The position numbers and the translations under genes were made by a program. The notes under the pieces are model-generated. The model saw only the letters and a list, made by a program, of their open reading frames with translations. It did not search any database and was not told the DNA's origin. Shown here piece by piece: positions 47,462-55,740 of a stretch of DNA of 64,000 bases. The stretch comes from an uncultured Alphaproteobacteria bacterium (GTDB lineage: Bacteria > Pseudomonadota > Alphaproteobacteria > HIMB59): the NCBI GenBank assembly GCA_902621205.1, contig CACNLH010000006.1:19353-83352 (forward strand), given 5' to 3'. The first letter of the stretch is position 1, and every line of letters starts with the position of its first letter.

Positions 47462-47647
47462 ATGGGACTTCACTTTGACTATAAATCAAAAGCTGGTGAA
47501 AGAGCTATGGAGAAAGAACGTAAGCGCCAAGAAAAACTTGCCGCTAAAAAGGCTAAAAGAGAAGCAAAAAGAGAAGCAGAAGAGTTAGCCGAATTAGAGC
47601 GCCTTACAGATCCAAATGCTCCAGCTGAGGGAAATCAGGAACAGTAA
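47462..47647 (+). CDS. 61-residue charged coiled-coil protein
   Basis: Small protein: MGLHFDYKSKAGERAMEKERKR followed by alternating Lys/Arg/Ala/Glu repeats (residues about 15-47) that should form one long charged helix, ending in an acidic Pro-rich tail (LTDPNAPAEGNQEQ). I know no function. The stop is 21 bases before the end of the converging DUF3445 gene. Its perfect -10 box suggests good expression from a leaderless message. Confidence 0.65.
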   Translation: MGLHFDYKSKAGERAMEKERKRQEKLAAKKAKREAKREAEELAELERLTDPNAPAEGNQEQ

Positions 47648-47667
47648 TCTGATTACCTTGAGATATT

Positions 47668-48408
47668 TTAATTTTTTCGATCGCTAGTATCGACCCAGTT
47701 TCTTTTTATCTTATAAATTTTTTGATCCTCTGTCATAGATCTGACTTGCCTTTTATACCATTCCTTAAAATCATTTGATGTGTCATCATAAAACATCACT
47801 TTCTTTCGAATTAAGAAAATACCAATATCACTCTCTGGAATTCCAATAAAAGTCTGTCTTTCTGTGTGCATCACTTTTACACTTTCTTGCAAAGGTTCGT
47901 GCTCACATAAATAATAACCATAATGCTCTCCCCAAACATATCTTATAATAGGAGTTGTTGCTTCAACCATCATCTGAACATATTTATCCTCATTTTTTAA
48001 AAAATTTTCCATACCTGGTACAGGTTGATGGATTTGAGCAAAACTAAGACCAATTTTTTCTTTAGGCACCCAAACAGAGGGAAATGAAATATGTAAAGCT
48101 ATAAGTTTGTTACATCTGTGAAAAATGGCTATATCCTCTTGAAGATTATAACCAAGTTCTACAAAGTTATTAAAGTTAGAATTTTTAGATGGGTATTCTT
48201 TTTTTAATATAGAATTTAACTTCTCGCATACGGCTATATCAATTTCTTTTGTAAAATAATCATCAATAAAAATATTTTCTTTGCATTTTTGTTTCAAACT
48301 TAAATATCTTTCTTCATGCTCATCATATTCAATAATTGGAAGGTCTTTTATTTTTTTTATTCCAGGAGCTACAGAGTAAATAGGCCCATATGGTTCCCAG
48401 TCGATCAT
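47668..48408 (-). CDS. DUF3445 heme-dependent oxidative N-demethylase-like protein
   Basis: Protein of 246 residues resembling DUF3445. The best match is LGYNLQEDIAIFHRCNKLIALHISFPSVWVPKEKIGLSFAQIHQPVPGMENFL, which follows the family pattern of an early QED block, a FPSxW block and an IHxPVPG block, and a later ERQTFIGIPESDIGIFLIR. Characterised members are heme-dependent oxidative N-demethylases, including dimethylamine monooxygenase subunits. It is coupled by a 4-base overlap to an upstream TauE/SafE permease gene. A role in degrading methylated amines fits this genome, but substrate is unknown. Confidence 0.7.
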   Translation of the reverse strand: MIDWEPYGPIYSVAPGIKKIKDLPIIEYDEHEERYLSLKQKCKENIFIDDYFTKEIDIAVCEKLNSILKKEYPSKNSNFNNFVELGYNLQEDIAIFHRCNKLIALHISFPSVWVPKEKIGLSFAQIHQPVPGMENFLKNEDKYVQMMVEATTPIIRYVWGEHYGYYLCEHEPLQESVKVMHTERQTFIGIPESDIGIFLIRKKVMFYDDTSNDFKEWYKRQVRSMTEDQKIYKIKRNWVDTSDRKN

Positions 48409-49118
48409 TTTGTAAATAAAATCAATACTCCTATCAAAGTGATAGCAATAATAATAAGTTTTTTAAATAGGATTTCTGGTATTTGTTTATGTATAAAATA
48501 ACCCAGCCAAACACTTAACATAACTAAAAGAGCTATTGGATAGTATATTTTCACTATCTCTAAATAGCTTCCTCCCAAAAACATAAAAAATATTGCTCTC
48601 AAAGAGTTTATAATAAAAAAATATCCAGCCATAGTTGATCGCAACTCTTGTTTTGAGGAGAAATAATCTTTATACCCCATTAATACAAATGGTCCTCCAA
48701 TAGTATAAATTCCTTGAATAAATCCACCTAGAATTACAAAAAAATTTTTCAAGAATTGAGGAAACCTGATATCAGGAAAGAATAAGTTGAAACATCCATA
48801 AATAATTAAAATTATTGCAAATATTTTTATTAAAATATCTGATGCAAAATAACTAATAAAATATGTTCCAATTAATGCACCAGGAATTGTATAAATTAAA
48901 ATTTTGATCAGATGATTTAAAGAGACATATTTGTATGATTGAATTAAAACAGCTAAACCAGAGGATAGCCCAACAATCATTGCAAGCTTTAACAAAGAAT
49001 TAAAGTCAAAGAAAAATCCACTAATTCCCAGAAAGATTATTGTACCACCAAAACCAAAAATACTTTCAATGGCGTATGCAAAACAAGCTATTAATGCAAT
49101 AGTTGAAAAATTTGGCAT
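48405..49118 (-). CDS. TauE/SafE (TSUP) family permease
   Basis: Membrane protein of 237 residues with seven to eight spans. The TSUP features are the N-terminal ESIFGFGGTIIFLGISGFF and the second repeat FVILGGFIQGIYTIGGPFVLMGY. Family members move sulfonates, sulfite or other organic anions. Gene order (permease then DUF3445 gene, ATGA overlap) suggests that it transports the substrate or product of the demethylase-like protein. Confidence 0.85.
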   Translation of the reverse strand: MPNFSTIALIACFAYAIESIFGFGGTIIFLGISGFFFDFNSLLKLAMIVGLSSGLAVLIQSYKYVSLNHLIKILIYTIPGALIGTYFISYFASDILIKIFAIILIIYGCFNLFFPDIRFPQFLKNFFVILGGFIQGIYTIGGPFVLMGYKDYFSSKQELRSTMAGYFFIINSLRAIFFMFLGGSYLEIVKIYYPIALLVMLSVWLGYFIHKQIPEILFKKLIIIAITLIGVLILFTK

Positions 49119-49164
49119 TTAATTCTATTAAACAATTTAGAATGTTTTATGTTAAAAGTAATCT

Positions 49165-49746
49165 ATGTATTTAAAAGTAATATTTTCTTTTATTGTAATA
49201 TTATTTCTTAAAACGAATTTATTGTTTGCCCTTTCTCAAGATATTTCTTTAACAATCATGGTTCGTTCTACATTGGGAACAGAATATATTCTAGCTAAAA
49301 GTATTTGCAAAGTATTGGACAGGGAACTTGAAATATCTCATAGTTATGGTGGCTCTAACATTTTAGAATGCAATACACGCCTCGATGAAAGCGTTGATGA
49401 AATAATTAAAAAAATTGAACAAAATCAATTTCAATATGCAATTATTAAAAAATCAGATTTATTCGATCGTCCCTCTAATTTGTCGCTTCGTTCAATTTTA
49501 AATTTTCCCGCAGATAATGATTATGTTTTCATTTCGAACCAGAATGTAGATCCTAATGTGATTAAAGATATAAACTTTGGAATTATGAATCATTTGCTTG
49601 AGTTTCGGTATCTTCATAAATCTTTTTTTGAATTTTCAGAAAATAATTTAATTGTTAAAGAAAAAATACCATTACACTTAGGGACTTTAAAATTTAGTGA
49701 TGAGTGGAGTAGTGGTAAAAGAAGAGGGTTTACAGAGGTAGACTAA
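49165..49746 (+). CDS. Short TAXI-like periplasmic protein
   Basis: Exported protein of 193 residues with a signal peptide (MYLKVIFSFIVILFLKTNLLFA). The mature part LTIMVRSTLGTEYILAKSICKVLDRELEISHSYGGSNILECNTRL, followed by FQYAIIKKSDLF, resembles the first lobe of TAXI-type TRAP solute-binding proteins. It lacks about 120 C-terminal residues, and no TRAP permease gene is beside it. It may be a degenerate receptor or a separate small family. Confidence 0.5.
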   Translation: MYLKVIFSFIVILFLKTNLLFALSQDISLTIMVRSTLGTEYILAKSICKVLDRELEISHSYGGSNILECNTRLDESVDEIIKKIEQNQFQYAIIKKSDLFDRPSNLSLRSILNFPADNDYVFISNQNVDPNVIKDINFGIMNHLLEFRYLHKSFFEFSENNLIVKEKIPLHLGTLKFSDEWSSGKRRGFTEVD

Positions 49747-49819
49747 TTTTTACAAAACCATCAGTTACAACAAAAATAAATATTAAAGCAAAAAATATTC
49801 CACCAACAAAAACTTTCAT
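49730..49819 (-). CDS. Possible 29-residue membrane peptide
   Basis: Short ORF encoding one hydrophobic helix (MKVFVGGIFFALIFIFVVTDG) plus a short tail. It overlaps the 3' end of the TAXI-like gene on the other strand by 17 bases and lies in an otherwise empty gap. No Shine-Dalgarno is clear. It is listed because the start-helix-stop layout is compact, but chance cannot be excluded. Confidence 0.25.
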   Translation of the reverse strand: MKVFVGGIFFALIFIFVVTDGFVKISLPL

Positions 49820-49877
49820 TAATCAAACTTACTAAATAGATTTTAGGTGTAAAGTATATAAACTGTGCAAAATTGTC

Positions 49878-50489
49878 GTGAACGAGTTTATTTTTGGTTT
49901 TTCAACAGGTTTAAGTTTAATACTTGCTATAGGTGCACAAAATTTATTTGTTATAGAGCAAGGTATAAAAAAAAATAATATTTTTTTAGTAACTTCAATA
50001 TGTATAGTTGGTGATTTCTTATTGATTTTTTTTGGAATTTTCATATTTCACTTTATTAAAAATTACATCAACGATCTGATCAATTTATTATTATCTATAG
50101 GGCTTGTCCTCTTTCTTTTAAATTTTATATGGTCAAAAATAAAAACATTTAAACATGATATTGTATTTTCACAAACACATACACAAACGTCAAAGTTAAA
50201 AATAGCCCTCCAGACACTTGCCTTTACTTTTTTAAACCCACACGTTTACTCAGACACTGTTTTTATTTTAGGAAATTTATCAAAAAATTTTCTAACTATT
50301 TCTGACAAGATTTTATTTGGATTGGGTGCAAGTCTAGCGTCATTTATTTTTTTTTATTTTTTAGGCTATGGTGCTCAATCACTAAGATTATATTTTTTGA
50401 ACAAACAAGTTTGGAAATTAGTTAATATGATAATAATTCTTTATTTGCTTATACTTACCTTATCTATTATTTTCTTGGAAATAATTTGA
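49878..50489 (+). CDS. LysE/ArgO-type amino-acid exporter
   Basis: LysE-superfamily membrane protein of 203 residues with a GTG start. The opening FGFSTGLSLILAIGAQNLFVIEQGIKK is typical of the LysE/ArgO branch that exports lysine or arginine, distinct from the RhtB-like gene at 45174. The later LQTLAFTFLNPHVYSDTVFILGNLS contains the conserved NPH motif. The substrate is inferred from family. A hairpin (50544-50561) follows its stop. Confidence 0.85.
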   Translation: MNEFIFGFSTGLSLILAIGAQNLFVIEQGIKKNNIFLVTSICIVGDFLLIFFGIFIFHFIKNYINDLINLLLSIGLVLFLLNFIWSKIKTFKHDIVFSQTHTQTSKLKIALQTLAFTFLNPHVYSDTVFILGNLSKNFLTISDKILFGLGASLASFIFFYFLGYGAQSLRLYFLNKQVWKLVNMIIILYLLILTLSIIFLEII

Positions 50490-50543
50490 TTATTAATTTT
50501 TTATTTATAAATTATTTCATCAGCTGTCTGTATGTTGCATAGT

Positions 50544-50561
50544 TGTTATGCAATCATAACA
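50544..50561 (+). terminator. Weak hairpin after the LysE/ArgO gene
   Basis: TGTTATG and CATAACA pair around CAAT, followed after four bases by a run of six T. A possible weak intrinsic terminator. Confidence 0.4.
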
Positions 50562-50597
50562 CGAGTTTTTTAAAATATTATATGTATAAATTTATTA

Positions 50598-50679
50598 GGA
50601 GCAGTTTTTAAAAGTTTCGATTAACTCCGTGTTGACATAGATACTTAGTTATTCCCTCCTAGTTATAACAAACTGCTCC
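50598..50679 (+). ncRNA. 82-base stem-enclosed leader or small RNA (element 2)
   Basis: GGAGCAGTTT (50598-50607) and AAACTGCTCC (50670-50679) form a perfect 10-bp closing stem around 62 bases, ending nine bases before the DUF2721 ATG. The interior carries CTTAGTTATTCCCTCC (50644-50659), an anti-Shine-Dalgarno-like string that is nearly the same as one in element 1 (19009-19064, minus strand). It may be a cis-regulatory leader of the next gene or an independent sRNA. Confidence 0.5.
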
Positions 50680-50688
50680 ATTAATAGT

Positions 50689-51102
50689 ATGCCAAGCTTC
50701 ACAACACTTTATCCTGCACTTTTGTTTCCAGCTATACCTTTAATGATGATATCGTTTGGTAATAGATATACTTCTCTTGCTTCATTAATCAGAAAGATCC
50801 ATGACACAATAATTACAAATAGACCAACTAGCAATGCGGTTCAACATCACTTAGATCAAATTAAAGTACTTACAACCCGTTTAACATTAGTAAGGTCAGT
50901 TCAAACCCTCTCTGGGATCAGCTTTTTGCTGAATTTAATATCTATTTTTTTTAGCTATATCAAGATTTATGACTTAGCCTTAAACTTTTTTGGTTTAGGG
51001 ATATTGATATTTTCAATAGCGATAATGTTATTTATCTATGAGATACAATTATCTACAAAAGCTCTTAGTAAGCATTTGGAAGACCTGAAAGATTTTAGTT
51101 AA
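50689..51102 (+). CDS. DUF2721 membrane protein
   Basis: Membrane protein of 137 residues matching DUF2721: LYPALLFPAIPLMMISFGNRYTSLASLIRKIHD at the start, a coiled segment (HHLDQIKVLTTRLTLVRSVQ), two spans and a closing YEIQLSTKALSKHLEDL. Function is unknown. The ATG has no Shine-Dalgarno. It is preceded by the stem-enclosed element 2, which may control it. It converges with the MATE gene with a 4-base overlap. Confidence 0.82.
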   Translation: MPSFTTLYPALLFPAIPLMMISFGNRYTSLASLIRKIHDTIITNRPTSNAVQHHLDQIKVLTTRLTLVRSVQTLSGISFLLNLISIFFSYIKIYDLALNFFGLGILIFSIAIMLFIYEIQLSTKALSKHLEDLKDFS

Positions 51103-52445
51103 TTTATTAAGATACTGGATTCTTTTTTAAATAAATATTTCATATGAAAAAAAACAAACACTGAGCCTAGTAAATTTGTAAAAAATATAGCCCACCAAAT
51201 ACCAATTAGGCCTTTTTCAAGAGTCTCAGAAAATAAATAAATTACAAATGGAGGAAGAAATACCAATCTAATAAAAGTGTAGAACACATTTACAGAAGGT
51301 TTTCTTAAACCTGAAAGTACAGAATCACACCTATCAATAACTTGATAAATAAAAGCCAAAAAAGCTACCATAAACAAGTAACTACCAGCAATAATTATCA
51401 CTTCACTGTCTCTTGAAAAAAAACTAGCAATCCTTTCACCCGCAAATATCAGCACTAATGCTCCAAAAATCATCATTGTCATAGATAACTTTAATGAAAT
51501 TAAAAAAGCTTCATAAATTCTATCAAAATTCTTCGAACCAAAATTTTGTCCTACCATACTTAATAAAGCACTACTAAATCCTATGGCAGGCAATAAAATA
51601 ATTTGCTCAATTCTTAAAGCTATACCATAAGCTGCACTAGCTGAGGCACCATAACTTGTAACAAACTTTTGCATTATGAAGAAACCAACTGCAATCATGA
51701 ACATATTCATACTAGAGGGTATAGATTGTCTTAGAATTTTTAATACGAATTTAGATTCTAACCAAATATAATTGTAATTGAAATCCTTAAACAAAGGACT
51801 GCGAATAGCATAATAGCTTAAAAAGAAAAAATGAAATAGTTGAGATATGACTGTTGCAAGAGCTATGCCGAGAGTTCCAAATGCAGGAAAAGGACCATAA
51901 CCTAAAGATAAGAAAGGACTAAAAATTAAATTAATAAAAAAGCTTATGATTAATGCATTTCTATTTTTCTTAGTATCTCCTTGTGCATATAAAAGAGAAT
52001 TAACAACAAAAGAAACAATAAAAATTGGAGCACCAATTGAGAGTACTTTTATGTATCTTAGACCATTGTTAAGAAAAATACCTTCTGCCCCAAAATATAA
52101 AAATACAGGTCTAGATAATAGAAACGTTGTTAGCCCTATGGCTATTGAAACCAATAAAGTGATAACTAAAGCTTGAGTATGTATCTTAATTGCCTCATTA
52201 AATTTTTTTTTGCCAATAGCTATTGAAACAAGAGCTGTGGTGCCTTGTCCAAAACCTACAGCGAAGGCTAATAAAATAAAATACAAGGGGTAAGATATTG
52301 ATAAGCCTGCAATAGCCTCTGTGCTTATGAGACCTGCATAAAAAGTATCTACTACATTGTATAGAGTATAAAACAAAAGACCAGTTCCTGCTGGAACAGC
52401 CATACCGATTAATTGTTTTTTTATATCCCCTTGGGTAAGATCCAT
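51099..52445 (-). CDS. MATE-family efflux protein
   Basis: Multidrug and toxin extrusion family transporter of 448 residues with 12 spans. The N-terminal GDIKKQLIGMAVPAGTGLLFYTLYNVVDTFYAGLIST and the mirrored second half (ILRQSIPSSMNMFMIAVGFFIMQKFV) are typical of the DinF/NorM group. It uses an ion gradient to expel cationic compounds. It sits at the downstream end of the heme operon, five bases after hemJ, and might export tetrapyrroles, but this is speculation. Confidence 0.88.
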   Translation of the reverse strand: MDLTQGDIKKQLIGMAVPAGTGLLFYTLYNVVDTFYAGLISTEAIAGLSISYPLYFILLAFAVGFGQGTTALVSIAIGKKKFNEAIKIHTQALVITLLVSIAIGLTTFLLSRPVFLYFGAEGIFLNNGLRYIKVLSIGAPIFIVSFVVNSLLYAQGDTKKNRNALIISFFINLIFSPFLSLGYGPFPAFGTLGIALATVISQLFHFFFLSYYAIRSPLFKDFNYNYIWLESKFVLKILRQSIPSSMNMFMIAVGFFIMQKFVTSYGASASAAYGIALRIEQIILLPAIGFSSALLSMVGQNFGSKNFDRIYEAFLISLKLSMTMMIFGALVLIFAGERIASFFSRDSEVIIIAGSYLFMVAFLAFIYQVIDRCDSVLSGLRKPSVNVFYTFIRLVFLPPFVIYLFSETLEKGLIGIWWAIFFTNLLGSVFVFFHMKYLFKKESSILIN

Positions 52446-52449
52446 AAAA

Positions 52450-52866
52450 TTAAAAAGGTCTTACAACTACAAGTATTACAATTAAAATTAGAAGAACAGT
52501 AGGCACTTCATTGATTATTCTTAGATATTTTGAGGTATAGTCTCTAAAATTACTCTCTAGACTTTTTCTAATTTTACTTAAGTACATATGAAATGCAGAG
52601 AGAATAAGAACTAATATAATTTTCAAAAAAAGCCATAATTCAAAACCTACATAATGGATAAGGGCTAAACCAAATACCCAAGTCAATATCATTGCTGGGT
52701 TCATTATAATTTTTAGCAATCTATATTCCATTTTTTGAAATACACTATTCATTTCAGGATTGGTTATGTTTTCTACATGATAAACAAAAAGTCTTGGTAA
52801 ATAAAATAACCCAGCAAACCATGATACAAAAGATATGATATGTAAAATTTTTAATAACTCATACAT
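52450..52866 (-). CDS. hemJ: Protoporphyrinogen IX oxidase HemJ
   Basis: Membrane protein of 138 residues, four spans, of the HemJ (UPF0093) family. The motifs LLKILHIISFVSWFAGLFYLPRLFVYH and the MNPAMILTWVFGLALI and LKIILVLILSAFHMYL blocks hold the heme-binding His and conserved residues. HemJ oxidises protoporphyrinogen IX in alphaproteobacteria that lack HemG and HemY. It is inside the heme operon, next to hemF. Confidence 0.93.
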   Translation of the reverse strand: MYELLKILHIISFVSWFAGLFYLPRLFVYHVENITNPEMNSVFQKMEYRLLKIIMNPAMILTWVFGLALIHYVGFELWLFLKIILVLILSAFHMYLSKIRKSLESNFRDYTSKYLRIINEVPTVLLILIVILVVVRPF

Positions 52867-52870
52867 TTTG

Positions 52871-53692
52871 TTACCATTTAGCCTCTGGAGGCATTGACAT
52901 TAATATAGCATCAATATTACCACCGGTTTTTAATCCAAATAATGTCCCCCTATCATAAAGCAAATTAAATTCTACGTAACGAGATCTTTTTTTTGAGAGA
53001 GCATCTAAGTCATCTTTATTAAAGTTAAAATCTTTTTTTCTTTTTGAGTTTTCAATTACAAAATTAATAAAGAATTGCCCAACATCTTTTATGAATGATA
53101 AATCCTTATCAAAGTCTGTATTGATATAATCAAAAAAAATACCTCCTATACCTCTACTTTCTTTTCGATGCTCTAAATAAAAGTATTCATCACATTGTTT
53201 TTTAAATTTTTCATAATAAGTTGAATTATGTTGATCACATGTTCGTTGGAGACCTTGATGAAAATTATCTGTTTCTAATTTTTCAGGTATTGCAGGGGTT
53301 AAATCACATCCACCACCAAACCATTGTTTTCCTTTTGTGGTTATATACCTAGTGTTAAAATGAGCAGCTGCAATTTTTGGGTTTTTCATGTGAGCTACGA
53401 CTGAGATGCCACTGGCCCAAAAGCTTGGATCCTCTTCGGTTCCCGGCATTGATTTTCTAAATTCCTCACTAAAATTACCATGTACTGTTGAAATATTTAC
53501 TCCTACTTTTTCAAATATTTCTCCTTTTAGTAAGGACATCAAACCTCCACCACCACCAGGTCTTTGCCACTCTTTTTCTATAAATTTAGACCCATCAAGC
53601 TTTTGTATTGATCCAACCATTTGATTTCGAAGTTCTCGAAACCAGTTTTCTACTTTAGTTTGTTGATTTTTTATTTGATCACTCATACCCAC
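52871..53692 (-). CDS. hemF: Oxygen-dependent coproporphyrinogen III oxidase
   Basis: Aerobic HemF of 273 residues, slightly shorter than the usual 290-300. It decarboxylates coproporphyrinogen III to protoporphyrinogen IX with O2. Blocks include RPGGGGGLMSLLKGEIFEKVGVN, HFNTRYI, WFGGGCDLTPAIP, SRGIGGIFFDYIN, RSRYVEFNLLYDRGTLFGLKTGGN and the end LMSMPPEAKW. The start overlaps hemH by 10 bases. Use of HemF implies an aerobic lifestyle. Confidence 0.96.
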   Translation of the reverse strand: MGMSDQIKNQQTKVENWFRELRNQMVGSIQKLDGSKFIEKEWQRPGGGGGLMSLLKGEIFEKVGVNISTVHGNFSEEFRKSMPGTEEDPSFWASGISVVAHMKNPKIAAAHFNTRYITTKGKQWFGGGCDLTPAIPEKLETDNFHQGLQRTCDQHNSTYYEKFKKQCDEYFYLEHRKESRGIGGIFFDYINTDFDKDLSFIKDVGQFFINFVIENSKRKKDFNFNKDDLDALSKKRSRYVEFNLLYDRGTLFGLKTGGNIDAILMSMPPEAKW

Positions 53693-54705
53693 CCATGTAG
53701 TTCGTTTTCTATCAACGAAGTGAGTAGGAGTATATGATCTTCTCGATCATTTAGACAAGGAATATATCCAAATTCCTTTCCACCATTTTCCATGAATATT
53801 TCTCTATTTTCCTCGTTAAGTTCTTCTATTGTTTCAAGACAATCTGAGGAAAAAGCAGGACTTATAACATGAATGTGGTCTGTACCATTTTTTGCTAAGC
53901 TCTCTATAGTTTTATCTGTGTAAGGTTGAAGCCATTCTGCTGGTCCAAATCTAGATTGAAATGTGGTCATATAACTTTCCTCTGGTAAGCCCATGGTCTC
54001 TGCCACCAGCCTTGTAGTTTTTCTGCAAAAACAATGATACGGATCCCCTTTATCTAAATATTTTTTTGGAACACCATGATAGCTGAATATGATTTTTTTT
54101 GGTTTTGAATTTTTATTCCAAAATTCTTCAATGCTGTTTTTTAGAGCTTTAATGTAAAGTTCATTTTCATAATATCCTCCAATAAAACGAAGAGATGGTA
54201 CCCAACGCCAACTTTTTAATTCTTCTGCAACAGCATCAAACGTTGAGCCCGTTGTAGCCGCACAATATTGAGGGTATAAAGGTAAAATAATAATACGATC
54301 ACAATTTTGATTTCTAAGATTATTTAAACCCTTAGAGATGCTAGGATTCCCATAACGCATTCCAATATCAAATACGATATTTTGATATTTCTTATTAATA
54401 AATTCTTTTATTTTCGATAATTGGTTTTTTGTGTGGAATAGAAGAGGTGAACCTTCTTCTGTCCAAACAGATTTGTAATTTTTAGCTGACTTCGCTGGTC
54501 GAGTATTTAAAACTATTCCATTAAGAATAGGCCACCAAATAGCTTTTGGTGTTTCTATGACACGTTCATCTGATAGAAATTGTTTTAGATAAGTCTTTAG
54601 AGACGACTTAGTTGGTTCATCTGGTGTTCCTAAATTTGTGACCAAAATACCTGTCTTAAGACCAGAGCCATGAACGTAGAGTTTATTACCTTTAAATGAA
54701 GCCAT
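53683..54705 (-). CDS. hemH: Ferrochelatase
   Basis: Ferrochelatase of 340 residues, inserts Fe2+ into protoporphyrin IX to give heme. Motifs are GILVTNLGTPDEPTKSSLKTYLKQFLSDERV, ILPLYPQYCAATTGSTFD, FSYHGVPKKYLDKGDPYHCFCRKT (metal-site His) and the C-terminal PAFSSDCLETIEELNEENREIF with the conserved Glu. It lies between hemE and hemF in the operon. Confidence 0.97.
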   Translation of the reverse strand: MASFKGNKLYVHGSGLKTGILVTNLGTPDEPTKSSLKTYLKQFLSDERVIETPKAIWWPILNGIVLNTRPAKSAKNYKSVWTEEGSPLLFHTKNQLSKIKEFINKKYQNIVFDIGMRYGNPSISKGLNNLRNQNCDRIIILPLYPQYCAATTGSTFDAVAEELKSWRWVPSLRFIGGYYENELYIKALKNSIEEFWNKNSKPKKIIFSYHGVPKKYLDKGDPYHCFCRKTTRLVAETMGLPEESYMTTFQSRFGPAEWLQPYTDKTIESLAKNGTDHIHVISPAFSSDCLETIEELNEENREIFMENGGKEFGYIPCLNDREDHILLLTSLIENELHGWV

Positions 54706-54723
54706 TGAAAAACATTACGATTT

Positions 54724-55740
54724 TTATGATAACTTAGTTCTTATCTTTTCTATGAATAAATGAACATTAGCCTCAGGAGTAGTTTTTTTCACACCGTGAT
54801 CGAGGCTAGCAATCCACCCAGATCTATCAGATGGCTCACTCTGTAAGCATTTCTCAATATATTTATCAATGTAATCAGAAAAGGATTTAGTGTCCTCCAT
54901 AGCTAGCAAATTATTTGAAAAATTTCCCTGCAAAGATAAATGTGTCTTTGGTAATTCAGTGAAAACCTCCAAATTAGTTCCTAAAACTGCAAGTTTTAAA
55001 TTTTTTAAATTTTGTAATTTATTAAATTTAGTTTGAGAAATTTCTTTAGTGAAATATCCAATTTTATTTGGATAACTATTTGAAATTTTAATTAAAAAAG
55101 GAATAACGAATTCATCAAAATCTTTATCATTTAGTTTATTAGCTTCAGTATCAAATATCATTAACAAATCAATGTCATTTTGAAACTGAATTTGTATATT
55201 TTTTTGTAATAACATTTCTAAAACGGGCAGGGTTTGTTGAAATAGTGTTTGTGATACAGGATTATTCCTCGTTGCAAAATGGTATAAGGTTACAGGTCCA
55301 CCAGTAAATCCAATTAAGGATTTATCATTTGATAGTTCATTTCTAATATGTTTTAGAGATATATTCTGAAAATCTATAAAACTTTCAAATTCATCAATAT
55401 TAAATTCGGATATCATTTTTGAATTTAAATTTTTTTCAAATATTGGTCCAGGATTAAACTTCAAACTCATACCTAAATAATCTAAAGGAAAAAGAATATC
55501 ACTAAACAATATTGCAGCATCAAAATCGAATTCAACAATAGGTCCAAGAGTTACCTCACAAGCAAGCTCAGGCTCTTTACATAGTTGTTCAAAAGAATAT
55601 TTTTCTTTTAATTTCCTGTAATGCTGATGATATCGACCAGCCTGTCTCATAAACCAAATTGGAGGAATTTTTTGTTCAACTTTATTTAAGGCATTAAAAA
55701 AATTTTTGTTATAGGTATTTTGCAATATCTCTAGCTCCAT
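54724..55740 (-). CDS. hemE: Uroporphyrinogen decarboxylase
   Basis: HemE of 338 residues, removes four carboxyls from uroporphyrinogen III. The signature PPIWFMRQAGRYHQHYRKLKEKYSF with catalytic Arg residues, DAAILFSDILFPLDYLGM (Asp), GFTGGPVTLYHFATR and the C-terminal WIASLDHGVKKTTPEANV are present. The start overlaps hemB by 32 bases, which is unusually long and suggests the real start may be an internal one. Confidence 0.95.
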   Translation of the reverse strand: MELEILQNTYNKNFFNALNKVEQKIPPIWFMRQAGRYHQHYRKLKEKYSFEQLCKEPELACEVTLGPIVEFDFDAAILFSDILFPLDYLGMSLKFNPGPIFEKNLNSKMISEFNIDEFESFIDFQNISLKHIRNELSNDKSLIGFTGGPVTLYHFATRNNPVSQTLFQQTLPVLEMLLQKNIQIQFQNDIDLLMIFDTEANKLNDKDFDEFVIPFLIKISNSYPNKIGYFTKEISQTKFNKLQNLKNLKLAVLGTNLEVFTELPKTHLSLQGNFSNNLLAMEDTKSFSDYIDKYIEKCLQSEPSDRSGWIASLDHGVKKTTPEANVHLFIEKIRTKLS

